From: JBEKDJ01 sp050014415
GTDB taxonomy: Bacteria; Desulfobacterota; BSN033; UBA1163
NCBI GenBank assembly: GCA_050014415.1
Contig: JBEKDJ010000004.1
Location: 1-38,021, forward strand
Direction: 5' to 3'
DNA: 38,021 bases
A program made the position numbers and the translations under genes. Shown here piece after piece: positions 15,860 to 24,328 of the stretch (position 1 is the first letter of the stretch; every line of letters begins with the position of its first letter). The notes below the pieces were generated by a model. That model saw only the letters and a list, made by a program, of their open reading frames with translations, ran no database searches and had not been told where the DNA came from.

Positions 15860-17590
15860 TCAGGTCTCAATAAAACTTTTCAACTTCTTCGCCCGGCTGG
15901 GATGCCGTAATTTCCTCAATGCCTTCGCTTCGATCTGTCGGATTCTTTCTCGAGTGACATCAAAATCCTGCCCTACCTCTTCCAAAGTATGGTCGTATTT
16001 CTCCCCAATACCAAACCGCATCCTCAAGACACGTTCTTCGCGGGGGGTGAGACTAGAAAGAACCTTTCGGGTCTGTTCAGACAGATTAGCGCTGATCACC
16101 GCCTCTTGAGGTGAGATGACTGCTTTGTCTTCGATGAAATCCCCCAAGTGGCTGTCTTCCTCCTCACCGATGGGCGTCTCAAGAGAGATGGGTTCTTTGG
16201 CAATCTTTAGCACTTTTCTCACTTTGTCCAAAGGCATCTCCATCTTTTCACCGATCTCTTCCGGAGTTGGCTCCCGACCAATCTCTTGGACGAGGTACCT
16301 CGACGTCCGGATCAGTTTATTGATCGTCTCAATCATGTGCACTGGAATCCGAATGGTACGCGCCTGATCGGCAATGGCCCGGGTAATGGCTTGACGTATC
16401 CACCACGTCGCATAGGTACTGAATTTGTAGCCTCGTTGGTACTCAAATTTATCCACGGCTTTCATCAAGCCAATATTTCCCTCTTGGATGAGATCTAAGA
16501 ATTGAAGCCCCCGATTGGTATACTTCTTGGCAATGGAGACAACCAATCTCAAGTTCGCCTTCACCAGTTCACTCTTAGCCTCCATGGCCTTTGTCTCTCC
16601 ATCCACAATGGCCTTCACCGCTGTCTTCAATTTCTCGGCAGATAGACCACATTCTGCCTCCACACGTCCAATCTTCCGACAGGCATTCGTTGTAGATCGA
16701 TCGATCTCCTGTAGATCGGCCTTACTCAACCTCCGATTTCGAATAGGGGCTCTCCCACCGAGTGTCTTTGCCTTCATCTTCCTTAGACAGGCCCGCGCCT
16801 CTCTGACAGCAAGCCCCCATTTCTCTTCGATCTTCCTGATCTCGCTTTCCCCTTTTTCTACACGGGTCAGCATCTGCTTCATCTTCTGGACAATCTTATT
16901 AATCTGGCTGTCTCTCAAATTCATCTGTTTGAAGGATCCAAAGATCTCTGCCTGTCTCTTCTTAACCTGTGCATGAATCTTCTTTCTCGGAACCCTTTTA
17001 TTTTTCAAAACCCGTCTCAGCCCTTCATCACTTCGCCGAATCCGCTCGATCAAATCCAAAATCTTCTCCCTCTGGAACTGCTCTTCTTCAACATTCGTTT
17101 CCTCTTCGTCGATTTCGTTGGTCACCTCCCGGATCTCAACCTTTCCTGCCTTGATCGCTCCACCGAGATTAATAACCTCTTTGACAGCCATGGGGCAGTT
17201 CAAGACAACACTGAGCACTTCTCTATTCCCGCTCTCGATCCTCTTTGCAATCTCAACTTCTCCCTCCCGCGTGAGAAGAGAAACCGACCCCATCTCCCGA
17301 AGATACATCCGCACGGGATCCGTCGCCTTGCCGAAGGCCTCTATGTCCAACTCATCGGCCTCATCCTCATCCTTTTCCAGGGACTTCTCTTCTTCCTCCT
17401 TTAATCCTTGGAGATCGTCCACCACATCGATGTCCATTTCGTCAAACATCATGAGGACGTCATCGATTTGATCGGAAGAAACGATATCGTTGGGAGGAAT
17501 TCCATTGACCTCATCGAACGCCAAGAACCCTTTTTCCCCTCCCATGGAGATCAATTGCTCGACCTCTTTGATCTTCCTTCCCTTCGCCAT
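15860..17590 (-). CDS. rpoD: RNA polymerase primary sigma factor, sigma-70
   Basis: This 576-residue protein has an N-terminal region 1.1, an acidic non-conserved insert, and region 2 with DLIQEGNIGLMKAVDKFEY and YATWWIRQAITRAIADQ (about residues 360-400). Region 3 (IPVHMIETINKL) and region 4.2 (TLEEVGQDFDVTRERIRQIE, near 535-555) follow. This is the housekeeping sigma factor that recognises -35/-10 promoters like those seen in this window. GGGGAG precedes the ATG. It follows dnaG by 12 bases in the macromolecular synthesis operon and is followed by a tRNA gene and terminator. Confidence 0.96.
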   Translation of the reverse strand: MAKGRKIKEVEQLISMGGEKGFLAFDEVNGIPPNDIVSSDQIDDVLMMFDEMDIDVVDDLQGLKEEEEKSLEKDEDEADELDIEAFGKATDPVRMYLREMGSVSLLTREGEVEIAKRIESGNREVLSVVLNCPMAVKEVINLGGAIKAGKVEIREVTNEIDEEETNVEEEQFQREKILDLIERIRRSDEGLRRVLKNKRVPRKKIHAQVKKRQAEIFGSFKQMNLRDSQINKIVQKMKQMLTRVEKGESEIRKIEEKWGLAVREARACLRKMKAKTLGGRAPIRNRRLSKADLQEIDRSTTNACRKIGRVEAECGLSAEKLKTAVKAIVDGETKAMEAKSELVKANLRLVVSIAKKYTNRGLQFLDLIQEGNIGLMKAVDKFEYQRGYKFSTYATWWIRQAITRAIADQARTIRIPVHMIETINKLIRTSRYLVQEIGREPTPEEIGEKMEMPLDKVRKVLKIAKEPISLETPIGEEEDSHLGDFIEDKAVISPQEAVISANLSEQTRKVLSSLTPREERVLRMRFGIGEKYDHTLEEVGQDFDVTRERIRQIEAKALRKLRHPSRAKKLKSFIET

Positions 17591-17602
17591 GGACCACTCC
17601 CC

Positions 17603-19447
17603 TCACTCTTTCCGAAAGCTGTCTTTTTGAAGAACCCTCTCCCTCTTTGCCAATTGCTGGTGTTCCTCTAGAAGAGAATCGAGGCTTCTGCCCCCTTGCT
17701 GTTTCTCCGCTTCTTTGATCCTTTTGAGCGACTCGCTTCTTTCTTTTCTTAATTTCTTCTTACGAATCTTTTGAAGACAGTCCTGCAAGATCTTTCCCAG
17801 ATCTCCTCCCTCCAACCCGCTCGCCTGAAAGACAAACTCGGACAACCTTTTCCCGAGATCCTCTTCCAAAAATCCCAACATCTCCGCCACATCGAGCCTC
17901 CTCTTCTTCTGGTAAAGGCTTTGAAGTTCCTCGCCTATTCTCCGCAGGACCGGGCTTTCAAACTCCTCAAGAATCCCCTCATCCGAAACTATCGGAATCA
18001 GTTCAGGATGGTGAACCATGAGGCGAACCACCATCTCTTCCGACTTAGGAGAACTCTTGTCGATGAATCGTTCCTTGAGATCCTCCGAGACCTTGAGGCG
18101 TGACCGAGGAGGAGACTCGAGCATCTCGTACAGGAAGGCCTCCTGGAGATCCAACCTCTCGGCTAGAACCTTCAAATAGAAGTCCCTGCGAATCTTCTCT
18201 GGAATCTTGCCGATCAAGGCAACCCCTTCCTGAGCGGCTTTCACTTTGCCTTCGATGGATTTCACATCGTGGGTCTTCATCAACCCTTCGAAAAAGAAAT
18301 CGATCAGGGGAACCGCCATGGCAACCCTTTTCTCAAAATCTCCCACTTTCCACTTTCTTAGGAACCCATCAGGGTCTTCCCCTTCTGGAAGGGCGATTGT
18401 CTTTCCCACGACTCCTTCTTCCAAGAAAAGGGGAAGAGAACGAAGAGTGGCTTGGATTCCCGCAGGATCAGCGTCAAACACAGTAATGAGATTTTTTGTA
18501 TATCTTCTTAGAGTACGAATATGTTGAGTCGTCAGCGCCGTTCCCAATGTGGCGACACTATGCTTCATTCCATATTGGTGAAGGGTCAGCAGATCGAAGT
18601 AGCCTTCGGCAATTATAACACAATCCTTCTCCGGGGCGTACCGCTTAGCCACGTGGAGACCATAAAGGATCTCGCCCTTGTGATAGATGCTCGATTCGGA
18701 AGAATTAAGGTATTTCGGTTGTCCCTCTTTGATCAATCTTCCGCCGAATCCGACGACCCGGCGTTGAAGGTCAAAGATGGGAAAGAGGACCCTTCCCCGG
18801 AAGGAGTCGTACCAACCCGTGGAGTCGAGTCTCGGACCCTCTCGTAGAGTCCGGTCTCCGACCTTCTTCTGTGGAAAAACCAACCCCAGCTCCCGCGCCA
18901 TCTCCAGAGGAACTCCCCTTTCCCGGAGATGCTGCACCAGTCCATCCCAACGCTCGAGAGAACACCCCAATCGGTGTTCCTCAATAATTTCCTGGCTAAT
19001 TCCCCTCTGAGAAAGATACCTCCTTCCCTCCTCCCCTTCTTTCCGTCTTGTAAGGAGATCGCTAAAATACTGTGATGCTGTCTCGTTGATCTGGAAGAGG
19101 ACCTCCCTCTTGGCCATCTCCTTTTTCTGGGACAGAGAGAGTTCTCGAGAAGGAAGCTTCACCCCGTAGCGCCTGGCCAGTTCCTCGGCTGCCTGGGGAA
19201 ATGAAAAATGTCCCACCTTCATCAGAAATGCGAAGACATTTCCCCCTTCGCCGCATCCAAAACAGTGAAAAACCTGCTTCTCCTCATTGACCATGAAGGA
19301 AGGGGTTTTTTCGGAATGGAATGGGCACAGTCCCTTATAATTCTTTCCAGCCTTTTTGAGGCTTACATAGTCTGAAACCACCTCTAAGATGCTGGATCGA
19401 TCTCGAATCTCTGAAATCTTCTCCTCTGGAAGAAATCCATTTGACAA
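17603..19447 (-). CDS. dnaG: DNA primase DnaG
   Basis: This 614-residue protein starts at TTG 19447. It has the CHC2 zinc finger (CPFH at 41-44, CFGC at 62-65), the RNA polymerase core and a TOPRIM domain with IIAEGYFDLLTLHQYG and VFDADPAGIQA, plus a helicase-binding C-terminal region. It lays the RNA primers for replication. AGGTAGG lies before the TTG; no in-frame ATG occurs before the conserved N-terminus, so the TTG start is favoured. It follows mutS2 by only a few bases and precedes rpoD by 12, so it is in one operon. Length is normal for the family. Confidence 0.96.
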   Translation of the reverse strand: MSNGFLPEEKISEIRDRSSILEVVSDYVSLKKAGKNYKGLCPFHSEKTPSFMVNEEKQVFHCFGCGEGGNVFAFLMKVGHFSFPQAAEELARRYGVKLPSRELSLSQKKEMAKREVLFQINETASQYFSDLLTRRKEGEEGRRYLSQRGISQEIIEEHRLGCSLERWDGLVQHLRERGVPLEMARELGLVFPQKKVGDRTLREGPRLDSTGWYDSFRGRVLFPIFDLQRRVVGFGGRLIKEGQPKYLNSSESSIYHKGEILYGLHVAKRYAPEKDCVIIAEGYFDLLTLHQYGMKHSVATLGTALTTQHIRTLRRYTKNLITVFDADPAGIQATLRSLPLFLEEGVVGKTIALPEGEDPDGFLRKWKVGDFEKRVAMAVPLIDFFFEGLMKTHDVKSIEGKVKAAQEGVALIGKIPEKIRRDFYLKVLAERLDLQEAFLYEMLESPPRSRLKVSEDLKERFIDKSSPKSEEMVVRLMVHHPELIPIVSDEGILEEFESPVLRRIGEELQSLYQKKRRLDVAEMLGFLEEDLGKRLSEFVFQASGLEGGDLGKILQDCLQKIRKKKLRKERSESLKRIKEAEKQQGGRSLDSLLEEHQQLAKRERVLQKDSFRKE

Positions 19448-19451
19448 CGGC

Positions 19452-21839
19452 CTACCTCAGCTCGACGACCGTAATCCCACGGCCACCTCTTATCCCCTCT
19501 CCAAGATTAAAACTCTTAACCCCTTGGTGGCCCTGTAAGTATTTGCCGATCGCGTCTCGCAACCTTCCAGAACCAATCCCGTGGACAATATGAACTTTCT
19601 CCCATCCTTGAAAGAGGGCTTGATCGATGAATTTGTCGACCTTTGGAATGGCATCCTCCACAGTCAGGCCGATGACATTCAATTGAGACGGAGCGTCTTG
19701 ATCATTCCTTTGTGGTGAAGGCTTGGTTTTTGGAATCTCCATGTTTCGTTCCTCTTGCAGCGTCGAGTCTACCACTTCCCCATCGGTCACCTTCACAATG
19801 TCGGAGAGAGAGGTCCTCACTCTTGCTTTTTCTGTCATCACCTCCACCTCTTTCAACGGCTCTTCCACACCCGTCAGAATCCCATAGCTCCCCAGGCTCA
19901 GAATTTTAACATGTCCCCCAACCTTCAAGCCACCCAATACCGCAGGAGTCTCCTTCCTCTTGATCGAAGGAAAAGAGCTCTCCTTTATGGCTTGGATTTC
20001 TCTCCGTGAAGCATTCAAGTGGCCTGCCTTCGAATGAGATTTCTGGTCCTTCTGCAGCTGGATCCATTCCTTCAGCTCCCTTTCAACCTTCTGAACCGCC
20101 TTTCTCGCCTTTTCGTCCGCCTGAGAGAAGATCTCTTCCCTCCTCCTCTTTATTCCGTCCAGGAGCTCTTTCAGTCTCTGACGTTGCACCCTCACTTCTT
20201 CCTTCAATCTGAGAAATTCCAGCCTCTCCTTTTCCGTATCCGTCTTCAACCGTTCTAAGGTCTCCAGAGCTCGTCTGACATCGTACTCTCCACCTTCCCG
20301 GTGATGACCGGCCATTTCGAGAACCTTTTCCGAGATACCCAGTCTCTCGGCGACTAGAAAGGCGTTGCTCAAACCAGACGACCCATAGGAGAGAGTATAT
20401 TTCGGTTCTAAGGTTTCCTCATCGAACTCGACGGCCACATTCTCGACATCCGGATGAAGGTATCCATAGACTTTGAGACGATCGAAATGAGTGGTGACCA
20501 CAACCGAGGCCCTACGCTCCCTGAATAGATCCAAGAAGCCCAGGGCCAGGGCACAGCCTTCCGAGGCATGGGTTCCCACTCCCAGTTCATCCAAGAGGAT
20601 CAGGGAATGGGATCCCGCTTTTCCCAGGATTTGATCCACGTGAAGGAGATGACTGGAGAAGGTGCTCAGATTCTCCCCGATACTTTGTTCATCTCCGATC
20701 ACCGCGAGGATATCCTCAAAGATCCCTACCTCGCTTCCTTCCGCCACAGGGATGGGAAGGCCGCATTGAACCATCAGGGTGAGAAGCCCCAGCGTCTTCA
20801 AGGCAACGGTCTTCCCACCCGCATTCGCTCCGCTCAGGATGAGGATTCGGGTCCCATTTCTCATCCGGAGATGAACCGGAACGACTTGGCCACCTCTCTG
20901 AAGTGCAAGAAGTGGATTTCGCGCTTCCCTCATGTCGATTCTTCCATCTTGATTCAAGATGGGCTGGACACCTTTTAAGAGGATGGTAAGCTTTGCCATC
21001 GCATAAAGAAGGTCCAATTCTCCCAAGATCTCAGAATCTCTCCCTAGGTTTTCTCTCTCATCTCTCACCTTCTCTGAAAGATCTGCCAAGATCCGATATT
21101 CCTCCTCCTTTTCCTCTCCTATGAGGATATTGATCTCATTGTTTAAGGAAACTACCTGAAGGGGTTCGAAGAAAAACGTCATTCGGCTTTGGGATTGATC
21201 GTGGATGATTCCTTCCATCTGATGTTTGTGTTCGGATTTGATGAGAAGGACATATCGCCCATTCCTTAAGGTAATCAACTGCTCTTGGAAGATCGGCTGG
21301 AGCTCCTCCTGACGGAGGAGATGCTCAAGCATCCCCTTCGCCTTTTCTCTGATCTGTCCCATTCGATGTCTGATGTCCGAAAGGGTGGGGGTTGCCCGAT
21401 CCAAAATCTCGCCTTTCGTATTGATGGCCTGCAAAATCTCTTTTTCAAGGGCTTTTAGGGAAGACAGTTTCGAAACCCTATCTTGGAGGTGACTCGCGGG
21501 GAAAACCCTCACTTTTTGAAAGAATCGCTTGAGCCCTTTGGACAATTCCATTTGGTCATAAAGGTCGAGGAGTTCCTGAACATCTAAGACGGACCCTTCA
21601 ACCTCCAGTCTCCCCATAGTTCCACGAATGTCCTTCAATCCTCCGATGGGAAGGTCTCCGACGGTTTCCAGAATTTCTTTCAGTTCAAGAACTTCGGCTA
21701 ATCTCGATTGGATAAAGGTAACGTCTCTGGAGGGTCTCAACGCTTCGCAACGCGTTCGACCTAAAGGGGAGATGGAAAACTCTTTCAATATCTCTACTAG
21801 ACGATAGAATTCTAAAACCTTGAGGGAACGATCATCCAT
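19452..21839 (-). CDS. mutS2: MutS2 endonuclease/ATPase
   Basis: From ATG 21839 this encodes 795 residues; a TTG 12 bases upstream is the other option, but family members start M(D/E)ERSLKVLEF, as here. Motifs are the MutS core, Walker A SGANAGGKTVALKTLG, Walker B LILLDELGVGTHASEG, a long coiled coil (about 510-620), and a C-terminal Smr nuclease domain (HIVHGIGSGRLRDAIGKYL). MutS2 acts in suppression of homologous recombination and, in some bacteria, in rescue of collided ribosomes. It lies between yqeY and dnaG in the same transcription direction. Confidence 0.95.
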   Translation of the reverse strand: MDDRSLKVLEFYRLVEILKEFSISPLGRTRCEALRPSRDVTFIQSRLAEVLELKEILETVGDLPIGGLKDIRGTMGRLEVEGSVLDVQELLDLYDQMELSKGLKRFFQKVRVFPASHLQDRVSKLSSLKALEKEILQAINTKGEILDRATPTLSDIRHRMGQIREKAKGMLEHLLRQEELQPIFQEQLITLRNGRYVLLIKSEHKHQMEGIIHDQSQSRMTFFFEPLQVVSLNNEINILIGEEKEEEYRILADLSEKVRDERENLGRDSEILGELDLLYAMAKLTILLKGVQPILNQDGRIDMREARNPLLALQRGGQVVPVHLRMRNGTRILILSGANAGGKTVALKTLGLLTLMVQCGLPIPVAEGSEVGIFEDILAVIGDEQSIGENLSTFSSHLLHVDQILGKAGSHSLILLDELGVGTHASEGCALALGFLDLFRERRASVVVTTHFDRLKVYGYLHPDVENVAVEFDEETLEPKYTLSYGSSGLSNAFLVAERLGISEKVLEMAGHHREGGEYDVRRALETLERLKTDTEKERLEFLRLKEEVRVQRQRLKELLDGIKRRREEIFSQADEKARKAVQKVERELKEWIQLQKDQKSHSKAGHLNASRREIQAIKESSFPSIKRKETPAVLGGLKVGGHVKILSLGSYGILTGVEEPLKEVEVMTEKARVRTSLSDIVKVTDGEVVDSTLQEERNMEIPKTKPSPQRNDQDAPSQLNVIGLTVEDAIPKVDKFIDQALFQGWEKVHIVHGIGSGRLRDAIGKYLQGHQGVKSFNLGEGIRGGRGITVVELR

Positions 21840-21883
21840 AAAACGTGACAAGAAGGAAATGGGTTATTGCAAAGAGGGGGAAA

Positions 21884-22330
21884 TCATGGGGAAAGCCTTT
21901 CCTTTACCAGCTGATTGATCAGTTTCCCATCGGCCTTCCCCCCTAACTTGGGTATGACGGATTTCATCACCTTGCCTAAGTCTTTTGAAGATGAGGCTTG
22001 AGTTTCCTCAATGCTCTGATCGATGATCCTCAGAATTTCTTCTCGACTGATGGGTTGAGGCAAGAATGATCTCAAGATCTCTATCTCTTTTTCCTCCTTC
22101 TCTACCAAATCGGCCCGCCCGCCCGCTCGAAATTGCTCGACGGACTCCTCAGCCTTCCTTACCAGTCCCTGGATCACCTTGATAATGCCTTCATCGGTCA
22201 ACTCGCCTCTCTGTTCAATCTCCTTGTTTTTCACAGCTGAGCGAATCATCCGGATGGTAGAGAGTCTTAATTTCTCATTGGATTTCATCGCCTGCTTCAT
22301 TTCCTGAACCAGCTTCTCTTCCAAGCTCAT
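21884..22330 (-). CDS. yqeY: YqeY/GatB-like protein
   Basis: This 148-residue protein matches the YqeY family: an N-terminal helical domain (LRLSTIRMIRSAVKNKEIE), EEKEIEILRSFLPQPIS in the middle, and a C-terminal domain ending LGGKADGKLINQLVKERL. That domain is related to the tRNA-binding tail of GatB. A role in tRNA-dependent amidation or tRNA handling is assumed, not proven. It starts three bases after the rpsU stop, so the two are coupled, and it precedes mutS2. Confidence 0.93.
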   Translation of the reverse strand: MSLEEKLVQEMKQAMKSNEKLRLSTIRMIRSAVKNKEIEQRGELTDEGIIKVIQGLVRKAEESVEQFRAGGRADLVEKEEKEIEILRSFLPQPISREEILRIIDQSIEETQASSSKDLGKVMKSVIPKLGGKADGKLINQLVKERLSP

Positions 22331-22333
22331 CCG

Positions 22334-22537
22334 TTATCCCCTCTCCGTCATCTTCCGCATTCTTTTCATCGCCCTTTTCTTAGCAGCCAGTGCTTTTTTC
22401 TTTCTTTTTATGCTGGGCTTCTCATAATGTTCCCTCTTCCGGATCTCGGAAAGTATCCCGGTCTTTTCGACTTGTTTCTTGAAACGTCTGAGGGCATTCT
22501 CAAACGATTCGTTTTCCTTTATTTTAACGCCTGGCAT
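22334..22537 (-). CDS. rpsU: 30S ribosomal protein S21
   Basis: From ATG 22537 this encodes 67 residues, the normal size for S21. It begins MPGVKIKENESFENALRRFK and continues with KREHYEKPSIKRKKKALAAK, the family hallmark. S21 sits at the 30S platform and helps mRNA initiation. GGAGGGGG precedes this ATG; an earlier ATG (22558) gives a poor extension. It opens the macromolecular synthesis operon and lies 42 bases downstream of a near-consensus promoter. Confidence 0.95.
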   Translation of the reverse strand: MPGVKIKENESFENALRRFKKQVEKTGILSEIRKREHYEKPSIKRKKKALAAKKRAMKRMRKMTERG

Positions 22538-22578
22538 CCATTTTCCCCCTCCTTCCATGAGCTATTTTTAAATATTAA

Positions 22579-22606
22579 ATTATATAATCTTTTGCAATAA
22601 AGTCAA
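22579..22606 (-). promoter_or_regulatory. Near-consensus sigma-70 promoter of the rpsU operon
   Basis: On the minus strand TTGACT (22606-22601) and TATAAT (22584-22579) are separated by 16 bases. Transcription would start about 35 bases upstream of the rpsU ATG. Confidence 0.75.
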
Positions 22607-22625
22607 ATATTTTTTATAGTTTCCC

Positions 22626-22654
22626 TTGACAAAGGACTTCTACTTCCTTAATCT
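22626..22654 (+). promoter_or_regulatory. Sigma-70 promoter of the acyl-CoA dehydrogenase gene
   Basis: TTGACA (22626-22631) and TAATCT (22649-22654) are 17 bases apart. The TTG of the -35 box is the same TTG that would be an upstream start codon, so the site argues for the ATG at 22701 as the true start. Confidence 0.6.
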
Positions 22655-22700
22655 ATTTCTTACACAAAAAACCCACCCGATCCTCCACAGGGAAACCTTG

Positions 22701-23840
22701 ATGAAGCAAATTGAGAGAGAAAGAGAAATGATTAGGGAGGCTGCTGCGAAAACCGCCCAAAGAATCGTTCTTCCGAGAGCCGCGGAGATCGATGCGACTG
22801 GAGAATTTCCTGGGGACTTGGTCGAGACTTTTGGTAAACAAGGATTTCTTTCCATTATCGTTCCTGAAGAGTATGGAGGAACCAACGGCGACATCATCGC
22901 TTTCTGCTCCGCTATCGAGGAGATTGCAAAAGTCTGCGGGTCCTCCGCTCTCCTGATTCTTGCTCAGGGCACAGGAACTTTGCCGATCTTGATGGCAGGC
23001 ACCCCATCCCAACAGGGAAGCTACCTCATCCCCATTTCCGAAAAGAACCATCTGATCGCATTTGCGCTAACGGAACCGGAGGCAGGGTCCGATGCGACGT
23101 CCATCGAGACAAGAGCCGAAAAGAGGGGAACGGATTATATTCTCAACGGTCGGAAATGCTTCATCATGAATGGAAGCGTTGCCCAACTCTATGTGGTCTT
23201 TGCTGCTACTGATCCTGAAGGGAGAGCAAGAAGGACCTCTGCTTTCGTCGTCGAGCAGGGAACCTCCGGCCTAAGTTTCGGCCGAAAAGAGGAGAAGATT
23301 GGGATGAGGGGGTTGACGACAGCGGATGTCATCTTTGAAAACTGTCGCATACCTCAAGAAAACCGCCTAGGAAAAGAAGGAGACGGATCGACGATCGCCG
23401 TGAATACGCTCCATATGTCGAGAGTGGCCTTGGGGGCTCTCGCTGTGGGCATTGCCAAAGGAGCCCTCGACTTCACCATCCGTTATGCCACTGAGCGAAT
23501 ACAGTTTGGAAAGACGATTGCCTCATTTCAAGGAATCCAGTTCATGATTGCTGATATGGCCACTCAGGTAGAAGCTGCCCGAGCGTTAGTTTACCAAACA
23601 GCAGCTTGTATGGATACCCGTCCAGAGGAAATAGAGAAGCTCTCAGCCATCACAAAATCCTTTGCTTCTGATGTTGCCATGAGAGTGACCACTGATGCTG
23701 TCCAGATTCTCGGGGGATACGGGTACATGAAGGATTATCCTGTTGAAAGGATGATGCGCGATGCCAAGGTGACACAGGTTTATGACGGGCCCAATCAGAT
23801 ACAACGCTTGATGATTGCCCACCAATTGATCAAAGGTTGA
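22701..23840 (+). CDS. Acyl-CoA dehydrogenase with Asp at the catalytic-base position
   Basis: From ATG 22701 this encodes 379 residues, the usual length. It shows ALTEPEAGSDATSIET (FAD/substrate loop), MRGLTTADVIFENC, a middle barrel, and the C-terminal YATERIQFGKTIASFQ and QILGGYGYMKDYPVERMMRD. The enzyme should oxidise an acyl-CoA at the alpha-beta bond with electrons passed to ETF. At the catalytic position, families such as butyryl-CoA dehydrogenase have YEG(T/P)xxIQR; here the protein reads VYDGPNQIQR, putting Asp362 where Glu is normal. Substrate is not predictable. No ETF or other beta-oxidation gene is adjacent. Confidence 0.9.
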   Translation: MKQIEREREMIREAAAKTAQRIVLPRAAEIDATGEFPGDLVETFGKQGFLSIIVPEEYGGTNGDIIAFCSAIEEIAKVCGSSALLILAQGTGTLPILMAGTPSQQGSYLIPISEKNHLIAFALTEPEAGSDATSIETRAEKRGTDYILNGRKCFIMNGSVAQLYVVFAATDPEGRARRTSAFVVEQGTSGLSFGRKEEKIGMRGLTTADVIFENCRIPQENRLGKEGDGSTIAVNTLHMSRVALGALAVGIAKGALDFTIRYATERIQFGKTIASFQGIQFMIADMATQVEAARALVYQTAACMDTRPEEIEKLSAITKSFASDVAMRVTTDAVQILGGYGYMKDYPVERMMRDAKVTQVYDGPNQIQRLMIAHQLIKG

Positions 23841-24328
23841 TTTCCTGAAGAAAGACTTCAATCCCGCGTCTGGCGGGGTAGGATTCAGGGATGGAAAGAA
23901 ATGACGAAAGAATGAAAACCCGAACCCTGAGAGAACAAATACCCGAACCCCTGAGAAGCTGTGAAAAAATCGAAAACATGGATCAAACTGCAAGGACGGG
24001 GGGATCGGAGAAGATTTGGAGCGCAACCTTTAAAATATGAAGCACCATGCTGTAACCCCGCTTAACCCCGTATCTTTATTGCAACGGTGGGTGACCCTTG
24101 ACCTCAACGAGCGCATTCTGAAGCTTCGGAAATCCACCCGTCCTTGCGGGACGAAGGCTGACAAAACTGCTTTTTCCCACCTCCTGACCGTCCCGGCTGA
24201 GCTCGTCGTCCGCCCTCGAATCCTTGAGTCCTCAATCCTGCCAAGGGCGGGATTGGGTGAAGGTTCGGAAGCACACTCTGCTGTCTTTCCAACGTAACCA
24301 CTGGTTTAAGTCGCTATAGTGAAGGTAG
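23841..24328. other. Hairpin-rich intergenic region, no supported gene
   Basis: No credible coding region. The stretch has several inverted repeats. The clearest is CAATCCTGCC (24233-24242) with GGCGGGATTG (24246-24255), a 10-bp stem (one G-U) with a three-base loop. Another is CCCGTCC/GGGACG near 24145-24165. No T-runs follow, so these are repeats or structured RNA rather than simple terminators. Confidence 0.4.

Noticed and set aside
22626..22700. N-terminal extension of the acyl-CoA dehydrogenase from TTG 22626
   Set aside because: The TTG is the -35 box of a promoter; the ATG at 22701 gives the family-length protein.
24104..24301. Possible SRP RNA on the minus strand (GGTCAGG...GGAAAAAGCAG)
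   Set aside because: The CC-GGAA-GG apical loop and pairing of the SRP domain IV are absent.
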